DNA of 64,000 bases, taken from positions 372,001 to 436,000 of the forward strand of contig NZ_JACOPH010000001.1 in NCBI RefSeq assembly GCF_014287635.1, written 5' to 3'. The notes below the pieces were generated by a model. That model did no database searches and had not been told where the DNA came from. It saw only the letters and a list, made by a program, of their open reading frames with translations. Source of the DNA: Roseburia zhanii (GTDB taxonomy: Bacteria; Bacillota; Clostridia; Lachnospirales; Lachnospiraceae). The translations under genes were made by a program, and so were the position numbers. Positions within the stretch are counted from its first letter, which is position 1; every line of letters starts with the position of its first letter. Positions 33,841-42,364 of the stretch are shown here, one piece after another.

Positions 33841-34350
33841 ATGAAAAAAATAGTGATCATTATAAATGGAAACGGTGGAGCAGGAAAAGATACATTGTGT
33901 GATTTTGCCGGTGAAGTATATGATACCATGAATATTTCAGCGATCACGCCGATCAAGGAGATCGCAAAAGCAAATGGCTGGAATGGGGAAAAAGATGCAA
34001 AGTCCAGAAAATTTTTAGCAGATCTAAAACAGATCTTTGTAGAGTATAATGATCTGCCATGTCAGTATCTGGAAAATGAATATAAGAAATTTAAAGAAAG
34101 TTCTGCGCAGATTCTGTTTGTACATATCAGAGAAGGAGAAGAGATTGATAAGTTCAGAAAATGTGTGGAACTGCCTTGTGCAGCGTTATTGATCCGTCGG
34201 AACAGTGAAGCAGAGAACTGGGGAAATGCGTCAGATGATAATGTAGAAAACTATACCTATGATTATATCTATAACAATGATAAACCATTAGAAGAAGCAA
34301 AAGAGGATTTTATTGCTTTTTTAGAGCATAGTATATTAGACCCAGCATAA
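33841..34350 (+). CDS. P-loop nucleotide kinase-like protein
   Basis: 169 aa. Walker A GNGGAGKDT (10-18), then a small alpha/beta kinase fold with IREGEEIDKFRK (about 99-110) and LLIRRN. Resembles dNMP kinase/adenylate kinase-like proteins, but the exact acceptor is not determinable from sequence. Stand-alone gene between the palindromic element and the agr locus. Confidence 0.7.
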   Translation: MKKIVIIINGNGGAGKDTLCDFAGEVYDTMNISAITPIKEIAKANGWNGEKDAKSRKFLADLKQIFVEYNDLPCQYLENEYKKFKESSAQILFVHIREGEEIDKFRKCVELPCAALLIRRNSEAENWGNASDDNVENYTYDYIYNNDKPLEEAKEDFIAFLEHSILDPA

Positions 34351-34490
34351 GCCTGCAAATGGCAGCTGTCAATGTGCAAAATGCGGAATCTATCCATTTG
34401 GTTAGGATTGAAAAAGCAAATGTATCTGCTATAATACTAATGAAATGAGGGTCAGATGACATAATCATTGCAATTGAAAGTGGAGATTAT

Positions 34491-35225
34491 GTGAGGTTTT
34501 TAGATAATATGATAAGAATAGGCATATGTGATGATTTCAGAGAAGTACTGCAGGTACACAAGAAAATGACAGCCCGCATCATGCAGAGGATTGGGATCAA
34601 TGCGGAAATCAGATGTTTTTTAAGTGGTGAAGAATTATTATGCGAGATCGACCAGAAAGGCAGCATGGATATTCTTCTTATGGATATGGAAATGCAGGGC
34701 ATGAATGGCGTGGAAACAGCAAGGAAGATACGTGACAGGGACTACAGCGTAATTCTGATCTTTATCTCCCTATACGATCAGTATTGTAAAGAAATGATCA
34801 GTGTACAGCCATTTGCATTTATAGATAAGCCGGTTGAGGAAGATCAGTTAGAGCATATATTGAAAAAGGCAATCGAAGTCGAGAATGTACGTGATGAAGT
34901 ATTTCAGTATACCTATAAAAAAGTGATGCATAAAGTTCCAATCAGGGAGATACGTTATTTTGAGAGTAGAAAACGTGAGGTCATCATTCACGGAGCAGAG
35001 GAGAACTGTTCATTTTACAGAAAGTTAGACGAGATCGAGCAGGAACTTACTACATCAAATATAAAATTTATACGGGTTAGTAAATCCTATCTGATAAATG
35101 CACGTTATATCAAAGAGTTCCGGTATGACAAGATCATTATGAATGATGGGGCAGCATTGAATATCGGACCAAAGTACCGTAGTGGAGTCAAAGAATACTA
35201 TATGGAAATTATGAGGAAATGCTAG
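34491..35225 (+). CDS. agrA: AgrA-like LytTR response regulator
   Basis: 244 aa from GTG 34491 (GGAG at about 34482); ATG 34509 is an alternative (MIRIGICDDF). Receiver domain with acidic pair near ICDDF, phosphoacceptor in LLMDMEM (about D65 counted from the GTG) and Lys in FIDKP. C-terminal LytTR DNA-binding domain: FEYTYKK-like start, IRYFESRKREVIIHG, FIRVSKSYLINARYIKEF. In agr systems phosphorylated AgrA activates agrBD. Its stop is followed immediately by the AgrC start. Confidence 0.9.
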   Translation: MRFLDNMIRIGICDDFREVLQVHKKMTARIMQRIGINAEIRCFLSGEELLCEIDQKGSMDILLMDMEMQGMNGVETARKIRDRDYSVILIFISLYDQYCKEMISVQPFAFIDKPVEEDQLEHILKKAIEVENVRDEVFQYTYKKVMHKVPIREIRYFESRKREVIIHGAEENCSFYRKLDEIEQELTTSNIKFIRVSKSYLINARYIKEFRYDKIIMNDGAALNIGPKYRSGVKEYYMEIMRKC

Positions 35226-36518
35226 ATGTTGTGGAAAATTTTGATTGTTATCATTGAGTTTTTTGCATTGGTCATGCAGAGGATCTTCACCCAGAAAGTC
35301 CTGCATAGACGAGATACACGATGGGATATCGAAGTATTGGCATGGGGAGGATTTTTTGCTCTGTCTAATTATATGACCTACTTTGTTTCTAAAACTGCGT
35401 GGGAGAATACGATCGTTTTTCTGACACTTTTCTATCTGACCCTGCGTATTTTATATACGGATTCGAGAAGGACGATTGCAGCAGTAACCGCATTTATGGC
35501 GATCGGAGGTGTCTTATCTGAGTTTTTGACATATTATGGCTGGATACTTGTAACCCATAAGAGCAGTTTTCATATTGACAGTATGAACCAGAATTATCTG
35601 CTGACGATCATTTCAAGGCTGGTATTATTTGTATTTATCAAACTTTTGATTCTGCTGATTTTAGAACGCAGGGATATTGAGTGGAATATACAAGACTGGA
35701 TCGAGATCTTTATGATTCCGGGCGGCAGTATTTTTATATTGATAGCATTATTTAACAGACAATATTCCCTCAACAGTGTTTTGGATTTTATCGCTGTCGG
35801 CATGGTCATGCTGGTCAATATTTTTACCTATTACCTGTACGATCAGGTGCGTATGAGGACAGAAGAAAAGACGCGTGAAGCCATGCTGCAGGAGCAGAGC
35901 AGATATTATGTGCGGCAGTATGAAGAAAACAGAGGAGTGTGGCAGGAATTAAGCGAGTTCCGCCATAACTTAAAAGAGCGTTACCTGATCGAGCAGATGT
36001 ATTTAGAACAGGAAAATTATCAGGAATTGAAACTTTGTTATCAGAATGTATTAGAGAAATTACAGGGCAGGCAGAAGGCAGCGAATACCGGTAATTTCTA
36101 TTTTGACAGTCTGATCAATTATAAGGCAGAGATTGCTGCAAGAGATGGGATTTCCATAGAGGCGGCACTTGCGATTCCAAGTGATACAAAAATACATACC
36201 GAGGATATGTATATCTGTTTAGGAAATCTGCTTGATAATGCGATCGAAGCGGTAAAAAGTGTGCCGGATGATAAAGTGATACATCTTCAGATACGTGTAG
36301 ATGGGAAAAATCTTTATATCGAAGTTTCAAATCCTTATGAGGGAATACGTGTAAGATCCGGCAGAAAATATCTCACAACAAAGCAGGAAAAGAAACAACA
36401 TGGCTTCGGACTTAAGATCATAAGGAGTATTGTGGAAAATTATCATGGCGAGATGGACATCTCTGATGAGGCACAGAGATTTACGATCAAGGTACTGCTG
36501 TTTGATATTTGTACATAA
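35226..36518 (+). CDS. agrC: AgrC-like GHKL sensor histidine kinase
   Basis: 430 aa; start codon directly abuts the agrA stop. About six N-terminal membrane helices (1-205) form the peptide sensor; then a coiled linker, the phosphoacceptor EFRHNLKERYLIEQMY (His near 245), and a GHKL ATPase with N-box LGNLLDNAIEAVK and G2 box HGFGLKIIRSIVENYHG. Domain order is that of AgrC. The stop codon TAA (36516-36518) lies within the 8-bp target duplication of a MITE inserted at 36521. Confidence 0.92.
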   Translation: MLWKILIVIIEFFALVMQRIFTQKVLHRRDTRWDIEVLAWGGFFALSNYMTYFVSKTAWENTIVFLTLFYLTLRILYTDSRRTIAAVTAFMAIGGVLSEFLTYYGWILVTHKSSFHIDSMNQNYLLTIISRLVLFVFIKLLILLILERRDIEWNIQDWIEIFMIPGGSIFILIALFNRQYSLNSVLDFIAVGMVMLVNIFTYYLYDQVRMRTEEKTREAMLQEQSRYYVRQYEENRGVWQELSEFRHNLKERYLIEQMYLEQENYQELKLCYQNVLEKLQGRQKAANTGNFYFDSLINYKAEIAARDGISIEAALAIPSDTKIHTEDMYICLGNLLDNAIEAVKSVPDDKVIHLQIRVDGKNLYIEVSNPYEGIRVRSGRKYLTTKQEKKQHGFGLKIIRSIVENYHGEMDISDEAQRFTIKVLLFDICT

Positions 36519-36520
36519 TA

Positions 36521-36715
36521 GTAACTATTCAAAACCCTACCCATATATTTGCAAAACCGCACGATAAATCGTGCTTTACCGCTGCTTTGCAGCTATTTTG
36601 CTCATATATGGGGCGGCAGCTCTATTCGAACCACCTTGCGAATCATAAAAACTGCTGCTTACATGCAAGCATGACGTATCAATTTTTATGATTCTAAGGG
36701 GTTCTGAATAGTTAC
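36521..36715. mobile_element. 195-bp MITE-like element at the agrC stop codon, with 8-bp target duplication
   Basis: Terminal inverted repeats GTAACTATTCA (36521-36531) and TGAATAGTTAC (36705-36715), extending to about 17 bp with one mismatch. Both sides are flanked by ACATAATA (36513-36520 and 36716-36723). The left copy contains the agrC TAA, so insertion did not lengthen AgrC. GTAA ends with 8-bp duplications are typical of IS66-family elements, so this may be an IS66-derived MITE. It is non-coding and sits between agrAC and agrDB. Confidence 0.82.
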
Positions 36716-36728
36716 ACATAATAAAATA

Positions 36729-36789
36729 TTACCGATAAACCGGTAAAAAGTTACATGGACAGGCACAGGGCTTTTTTACATGTTATACT
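36729..36789 (+). promoter_or_regulatory. agrDB promoter region
   Basis: -10 box TATACT at 36784-36789 without a good -35, as expected for an activator-dependent promoter; a palindrome TTACCG...CGGTAA (36729-36746) lies about 40 bp upstream. AgrA binding here is inferred. Confidence 0.4.
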
Positions 36790-36814
36790 GACCAAAAAAG
36801 GGAGGTATATAAAA

Positions 36815-36961
36815 ATGGTAAGAGAGTTTGTTAAAAAACATATGTGCAGTATTACAACATTTGCATTAACACTTGTTGCAGCCGGAATGGCTTCAAAATG
36901 CTGCTATTTCATGTTCTATCAGCCAGAAGTACCGGAAAATCTGAAAAAGTTTTCTAAATAG
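36815..36961 (+). CDS. agrD: AgrD-like cyclic lactone autoinducer precursor
   Basis: 48 aa from ATG 36815 behind GGGAGG (an upstream in-frame ATG at 36755 is less likely). Amphipathic N-terminal leader (about 1-25), a core with SKCCYFMFYQP where a Cys and downstream hydrophobics would form the thiolactone ring, and the acidic tail PEVPENLKKF typical of AgrD. Ring composition (around CCYFMF) is inferred. Next to agrB. Confidence 0.88.
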   Translation: MVREFVKKHMCSITTFALTLVAAGMASKCCYFMFYQPEVPENLKKFSK

Positions 36962-36972
36962 ACAAAGGCATT

Positions 36973-37557
36973 ATGGAAAAACTTTTTCAAAAAATCGTAG
37001 TAATACTCGAAAAAAACGGAAATATCAGCAATGAAGACAGGGAAGTATATCTTTTTGCATTACATACGGCAATGATCTATCTGATTAATATTGTATGCAG
37101 TATCGTGATCGGTATACTTATGGGGATGCCCTTAGATTGTATCATATTTCTGATCGCATTCATCTTATTACGGCAGGAGGCAGGCGGTTATCATGCTCCC
37201 GGATATAAGACATGCTTTTTATTTTCTTGTATTGTATTAGTACTTGCTTTGTTATGGGTTAAGTTGAAAGTACCGTTTCAGACATGGATCACAATGGGGC
37301 TGATGCTTTTAGCATCAGGTGTGATTTATGTAAACGCACCATTAGAATCCGAGAATAAAGTATTAGGATCAGAGCAGAAAGCAAAGATAAAGATTCAGGC
37401 AAGGCAGATGTTAGCTGTAGAAATGATCGCAGGGATCTTGCTTCTGTTCGTAGATGTGCGGGCAGCATATGCTGTCTGCAGTGCGATCATATGGTGTGGT
37501 CTGGGTTGTGTTTTATGGTTGTTGCAGAATTGGATGAGAGGGAAACATATAAATTGA
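36973..37557 (+). CDS. agrB: AgrB-like peptide maturation protease
   Basis: 194 aa, about six membrane segments. Catalytic His in RQEAGGYHAP and Cys in GYKTCFLF (about residues 76 and 84) match the AgrB endopeptidase pair that trims AgrD and forms the thiolactone. It lies 11 bp after agrD. Order A-C-D-B with a MITE between C and D. Confidence 0.9.
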   Translation: MEKLFQKIVVILEKNGNISNEDREVYLFALHTAMIYLINIVCSIVIGILMGMPLDCIIFLIAFILLRQEAGGYHAPGYKTCFLFSCIVLVLALLWVKLKVPFQTWITMGLMLLASGVIYVNAPLESENKVLGSEQKAKIKIQARQMLAVEMIAGILLLFVDVRAAYAVCSAIIWCGLGCVLWLLQNWMRGKHIN

Positions 37558-37570
37558 TTTTTCCGATCAG

Positions 37571-37607
37571 AAAAAAGCCATTTGCGTAGATTGCAGATGG
37601 CTTTTTT
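37571..37607. terminator. Bidirectional terminator
   Basis: AAAAAAGCCAT (37571-37581) pairs with ATGGCTTTTTT (about 37597-37607), giving T-runs on both strands; it separates the convergent agrB and CorC-family genes. Confidence 0.8.
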
Positions 37608-37642
37608 ATAAATTCCATACAAGTTTTTTGTACTGCTGTCAT

Positions 37643-38914
37643 TTATTGATCAGCGTCTTTTGGTGCCGGAAGTTTCATATAGATGCGTTCAATACGGTTT
37701 TTATCCATTTTATCCACTCGCAGGAGAATATCTTCATCGGTGATCACAATCTCATTTTTTTCAGGAAGATGATCGAGCAGACCGATCAGATAACCGCCGA
37801 CCGTATCATAATCTTCTGAACGGAAAGGCAGATCTAATTCGTCACATAAGTCCTCTAAATTCATGGAACCTTTGATATAATATTCTCTTTCATTGATCTT
37901 TACAAGATCGTCTTCTTCATCGGCGTCATATTCATCGCGGATCTCACCAACGATCTCCTCTAATAAGTCTTCTAATGTGATCATTCCGGCGGTTACACCA
38001 TATTCATCAAGGACGATCGCAATGTTGATGGAATTTTTCTGCATTTCTAAGAATAATTCAGAAGTATTTTTCTGCTCATATGTAAAATATGGTTCACGCA
38101 TCAGGTCACAGACATGAAAATGGACTTTATCATCGCAGAGCAGGAGATCTTTCATATTGATAATACCGATGACGTTGTCCGTCGAATCTTCATAGACCGG
38201 AAGTCTTGTAAATTTATCTTCCCTGAAAATATCGATCAGTTCATCATAAGTACAGTCTAGTCTGGCAAACGTCATATCAATTCTTGGGATCATGATCTCT
38301 TTTGCCTGTGAATCGCTAAAATCAAACATATTATTGATCATTTCGTGTTCTGAATTTTCTAAGACACCGCTCTCATGGCTGACATCTACGATCGTTTTAA
38401 ATTCTTCCTCAGTCATGGCAGCTTTTTCCTGATCCGGATTTATATGAAGCAGTTTTAAAAAACCCATGGAAAGCCAGTTAATAATAAAGATCAATGGCGT
38501 TAAGAGGTACATGAACCCATAGATAATGGGCGAATAGGCAAGTGCGATCTTATCCGCATAGGTCGTAGCAAATGTTTTCGGGGAAATCTCACCGAAGATT
38601 AAGATCAATACTGTTAAAATACCGGTTGCGATACCGGCACCGACACTTCCAAACAGCTTGATCGCAAGTGTTGTGGCGATCGAAGATGCGGAGAGGTTGA
38701 CGATGTTGTTACCGATCAAGATGGCACTGAGCATTTTGTGCATATTATCGGTGATCGTAAGTACACGGCCGGCACGTTTACTGCCCGCCTCTGCTAAAGT
38801 CCGCATACGGATGCGGTTAGCTGTCGTGAAGGCTGTTTCTGCGGAAGAAAAAAATGCAGATAAACACAGCAGGACAACAAGAAAAATCAACTGGGTAATA
38901 GATGCTGGATTCAA
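37643..38914 (-). CDS. HlyC/CorC (CNNM-like) membrane protein with CBS domains
   Basis: 423 aa. N-terminal CNNM/DUF21 membrane domain with four helices (about 1-170) containing SAFFSSAETAFTTANRIRM and LIFGEISPKTFA; two CBS domains (about 190-320), beginning near IMIPRIDM and containing LPVYEDSTDNVIGIINMKDLL; C-terminal CorC_HlyC domain (about 340-415) with DYDTVGGYLIGLLDHLP. The family is linked to Mg2+/metal export; old 'hemolysin' names are misleading. It lies 6 bp after the AraC gene on the same strand. Confidence 0.92.
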   Translation of the reverse strand: MNPASITQLIFLVVLLCLSAFFSSAETAFTTANRIRMRTLAEAGSKRAGRVLTITDNMHKMLSAILIGNNIVNLSASSIATTLAIKLFGSVGAGIATGILTVLILIFGEISPKTFATTYADKIALAYSPIIYGFMYLLTPLIFIINWLSMGFLKLLHINPDQEKAAMTEEEFKTIVDVSHESGVLENSEHEMINNMFDFSDSQAKEIMIPRIDMTFARLDCTYDELIDIFREDKFTRLPVYEDSTDNVIGIINMKDLLLCDDKVHFHVCDLMREPYFTYEQKNTSELFLEMQKNSINIAIVLDEYGVTAGMITLEDLLEEIVGEIRDEYDADEEDDLVKINEREYYIKGSMNLEDLCDELDLPFRSEDYDTVGGYLIGLLDHLPEKNEIVITDEDILLRVDKMDKNRIERIYMKLPAPKDADQ

Positions 38915-38920
38915 GAAAAT

Positions 38921-39796
38921 TTACCTCAACTTTCTGTAATTACTTGGTGTGGTCAAAAACCGTTTTTTAAACAGGCGGTTAAAATAGGAAAGGTTGTCAA
39001 ATCCTACTTCATTGGCAATATCTAAGATCGAAGCGTCTGAGGAAAGTAACAGGCGGGATGCCATTGTCAGACGGTACTCATTCAGATATTCAATAAAAGA
39101 AGTCCCCATTGTATTTTTAAAATACTTCATAAAATGTGAGGAACTAAAACCTGCTTCATTTGCAATATCGGTAATTGTGATTTTTTCCATATAGTTACAT
39201 TCTATATATTTAATAATCTGCTTCATTTTGTCAAGTGTTCTGCGATCTTTTTTGTGGGATACGGTAGTGCTGCAAGTGGAGATGAGCAGATAAAAAAAAC
39301 GGAAAAGCTGGCTTTTTAAGGCAAATTGATAAGCTTTAGGATAAGTTTTACAGATTTCGTCTGCTTCGTCAATACAGGAAACGATTTCTTTATAGTTTTT
39401 TAAGGAAGGTGTGATAAACGCTGGCAGGGAGATCTCATTTGCAAGGAGTGGCAGGAAAAATTCTTTGGTACATTCATCAGTCTGTTTTGAGAGTAAGATA
39501 TTCGGATGAAAAATGATATTTTCATATTCAAATGAATCCTTCTCATGCTGGCTGATCGAGTGAAGCTGCCCCGGCAGGATCAGTGCAAGCGTACCTGCAT
39601 CTGCTACATAACTTTCAAGATCTACAGTGATCGTGCCACAGCCTTTTTTAATATAGATCAGTTCGATCTCATCATGCCAGTGCAGCGGAACCAGCGTAAA
39701 ATCAAGCGGGATCGAGCATAGATACGTGATGTAAGGAAAACCTTTGTTTTCATGTGATTTTTTTTCCTGATAATTTTCATATTCTAAAATATTCAT
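38921..39796 (-). CDS. AraC-family regulator with cupin sensor domain
   Basis: 291 aa. N-terminal AraC-binding cupin (about 20-150; LVPLHWHDEIELIYIKKG, LILPGQLHSIS) and C-terminal double HTH (about 190-290; ITDIANEAGFSSSHFMKYFK and ILDIANEVGFDNLSYFNRLFKKRF). Divergent from the glycogen phosphorylase gene with ~130 bp between, so it may regulate it; a sugar ligand is plausible but unproven. Confidence 0.92.
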   Translation of the reverse strand: MNILEYENYQEKKSHENKGFPYITYLCSIPLDFTLVPLHWHDEIELIYIKKGCGTITVDLESYVADAGTLALILPGQLHSISQHEKDSFEYENIIFHPNILLSKQTDECTKEFFLPLLANEISLPAFITPSLKNYKEIVSCIDEADEICKTYPKAYQFALKSQLFRFFYLLISTCSTTVSHKKDRRTLDKMKQIIKYIECNYMEKITITDIANEAGFSSSHFMKYFKNTMGTSFIEYLNEYRLTMASRLLLSSDASILDIANEVGFDNLSYFNRLFKKRFLTTPSNYRKLR

Positions 39797-39927
39797 CGCA
39801 ACAGCCTTTCATGTATAGGATTAAGATGATAGTATTGTACTACTTTTCTACAGAATATTACAAGAAAAAATAAAATCCTGGCATTATAATGACAATATCA
39901 AATGAATTTTTTATTGGAGGGAAAATT

Positions 39928-42183
39928 ATGGATTTACAGGAAATCGTAAAAAACAGGTGTAACAAAGAAATCAAAGATTGCAGCAACAAAGAACTTTATT
40001 TTGCGCTTCTTGAAATGACAAAGGGACTGGCAAAAGCAAAAGAAAGTGAGCAGGGAAAGAAAAAACTCTATTATATTTCCGCAGAATTTCTGATCGGAAA
40101 ATTATTGTCAAACAATCTGATCAATCTTGGAATCTATGATGATGTCAAAACATTGTTAGCAGAAAATGGCAAAAATTTAAGTGAGATCGAAGAAGCAGAG
40201 CCGGAACCATCGTTAGGAAATGGTGGACTTGGAAGATTGGCAGCCTGCTTTTTAGATTCGATCGCAACACTCGGACTGCATGGAGATGGTGTCGGATTAA
40301 ATTATCATTACGGACTGTTTAAACAGGTATTTGTAAATAATTTACAGCATGAAACACCAAATCCATGGATGGAAAAAGAAAGCTGGCTGACAAAGACCGA
40401 TGTGGTATATCCGATTTCTTTCGGCGGATTTACATTAAATTCCAGAATGTATGATATCGATGTGACCGGTTACGATAACAGAACGACAAAACTGCATTTA
40501 TTTGACGTGGAAACAGTCGATGAAAGCATTGTAAGCAATGATAATATTTCCTTTGATAAAGAAGATATCGCAAAGAACCTGACACTGTTTTTATATCCTG
40601 ATGACAGTGATGAGAAAGGACGTATGCTGCGTGTATACCAGCAGTATTTCATGGTCAGCAGTGGTGCAAGACTGATCTTAGATGAAGCAGTGAAACGTGG
40701 AAGTAACCTGCATGATCTTTTCGACTATGCAGTTATCCAGATCAATGATACACACCCGACCATGGTAATACCGGAACTGATCCGTCTGTTGATGGAACGT
40801 GGAATCCTGATCGATGAAGCAATCGAGATCGTGACAAAGACCTGTGCGTATACGAATCATACGATCCTTGCAGAAGCATTGGAAAAATGGCCGGTATATT
40901 ATTTGGAAAAAGCAGTACCACAGTTAATGCCGATCATTTATGAATTAAACAGCCGTGTGATGAATAAATATAAGGATAAATCCGTCTATATCATCGACGA
41001 TGAAAAACGTGTGCATATGGCACATATTGATATCCATTACGGATTCAGTGTCAATGGTGTGGCTTATCTGCATACAGAGATCTTAAAAAATGCAGAACTT
41101 CATAATTTTTATCAGATTTATCCGGAAAAATTCAATAACAAGACAAATGGTATCACGTTCCGCCGCTGGCTGTTACACTGTAATCCAGAACTTGCCGCAC
41201 TGATCGAAGAACTGATCGGAGCAGGATTTAAAAAAGATGCGATGGAATTAGAAAAATTAGCTTCTTACACAAAAGATGAAGCTGTTTTAAACCGTCTGCT
41301 TGGTGTGAAAGCAGATTGCAAATTAGAACTGAAGAATTATTTAAAACGTACGCAGGGCATCGATATTGACGAAAATTCAATTTTCGATATTCAGATCAAA
41401 CGTCTGCATGAGTACAAACGACAGCAGATGAATGCATTATATGTCATTATGAAATATTTCGAGATCAAAGAAGGAAAAAAGCCGCAGACACCGATCACTG
41501 TTTTATTTGGGGCAAAGGCAGCACCGGCATATATTATCGCAAAAGACATCATCCATCTGATCCTCTGCTTACAGCAGTTGATAAATAACGATCCGGAAGT
41601 ATCGCCATATTTAAAAGTTGTTATGGTAGAAAATTATAACGTGACTTTAGCAGAAAAACTGATCCCGGCAGCAGATATCCATGAGCAGATCTCTTTAGCT
41701 TCTAAAGAAGCAAGCGGTACAAGTAACATGAAGTTTATGTTAAATGGAGCCGTTGCCCTTGGAACGATGGATGGGGCAAATGTGGAGATCGCAGATCTTG
41801 TCGGAAAAGAAAATATCTATATTTTCGGGGAATCCAGCGATCAGATCATTGAGCATTATGCAAAAGCAGATTATGTATCAAAGAAGTTTTATGAGGAAGA
41901 TGAAACGATCAAACGTGCAGTCGATTTTATTGTCAGCGACGAACTGCTTGCAATCGGACAGCGGGAAAATTTAGAGCGTTTATACAACGAATTGTTAAAT
42001 AAAGACTGGTTTATGACACTGCTCGATCTAAAATCTTACAAAGCGGAAAAAGAGCAGGCATTAAAAGATTATGAAGACCGTAAGGCGTGGGCAGAGAAGA
42101 TGCTTGTCAATATCAGTAAGGCAGGATTTTTCTCATCAGACCGTACGATCGCACAGTACAATGAGGACATCTGGAAATTATAA
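39928..42183 (+). CDS. glgP: Glycogen/starch/alpha-glucan phosphorylase
   Basis: 751 aa from ATG 39928 (GGAGGG upstream; an in-frame ATG at 39889 is less likely). Catalyses phosphorolysis of alpha-1,4-glucan to glucose-1-phosphate. Visible signatures: [18 protein letters not shown] near 90, [18 protein letters not shown], and the PLP-lysine block [15 protein letters not shown] (K near 600). It lacks part of the usual N-terminal regulatory arm of ~800-aa enzymes, as is common in bacteria. Monocistronic, ending at a strong terminator. Confidence 0.95.
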   Translation: MDLQEIVKNRCNKEIKDCSNKELYFALLEMTKGLAKAKESEQGKKKLYYISAEFLIGKLLSNNLINLGIYDDVKTLLAENGKNLSEIEEAEPEPSLGNGGLGRLAACFLDSIATLGLHGDGVGLNYHYGLFKQVFVNNLQHETPNPWMEKESWLTKTDVVYPISFGGFTLNSRMYDIDVTGYDNRTTKLHLFDVETVDESIVSNDNISFDKEDIAKNLTLFLYPDDSDEKGRMLRVYQQYFMVSSGARLILDEAVKRGSNLHDLFDYAVIQINDTHPTMVIPELIRLLMERGILIDEAIEIVTKTCAYTNHTILAEALEKWPVYYLEKAVPQLMPIIYELNSRVMNKYKDKSVYIIDDEKRVHMAHIDIHYGFSVNGVAYLHTEILKNAELHNFYQIYPEKFNNKTNGITFRRWLLHCNPELAALIEELIGAGFKKDAMELEKLASYTKDEAVLNRLLGVKADCKLELKNYLKRTQGIDIDENSIFDIQIKRLHEYKRQQMNALYVIMKYFEIKEGKKPQTPITVLFGAKAAPAYIIAKDIIHLILCLQQLINNDPEVSPYLKVVMVENYNVTLAEKLIPAADIHEQISLASKEASGTSNMKFMLNGAVALGTMDGANVEIADLVGKENIYIFGESSDQIIEHYAKADYVSKKFYEEDETIKRAVDFIVSDELLAIGQRENLERLYNELLNKDWFMTLLDLKSYKAEKEQALKDYEDRKAWAEKMLVNISKAGFFSSDRTIAQYNEDIWKL

Positions 42184-42205
42184 AATAGAATTTATTTATT
42201 TTAGT

Positions 42206-42255
42206 AAACAGGGAATACTGCAGAAGTAAAAAAGTGTGGTATTCCCTGTTTTTTT
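42206..42255 (+). terminator. Terminator of glgP
   Basis: Perfect 13-bp stem AAACAGGGAATAC (42206-42218) / GTATTCCCTGTTT (42239-42251) followed by T-run. Confidence 0.85.
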
Positions 42256-42364
42256 AGTAAAAATCTATGCGGAAATATGCAAAATCCACTAGCATTTTGA
42301 AGCATATCTTGCTATACTAAAAATAGTACTAATATACTAAAAAAAGATAAAGGGAGGATTTCAG

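Noticed and set aside
37643..38914. Hemolysin
   Set aside because: CNNM/CBS/CorC_HlyC architecture indicates a metal-transport-related protein; the hemolysin name is historical.
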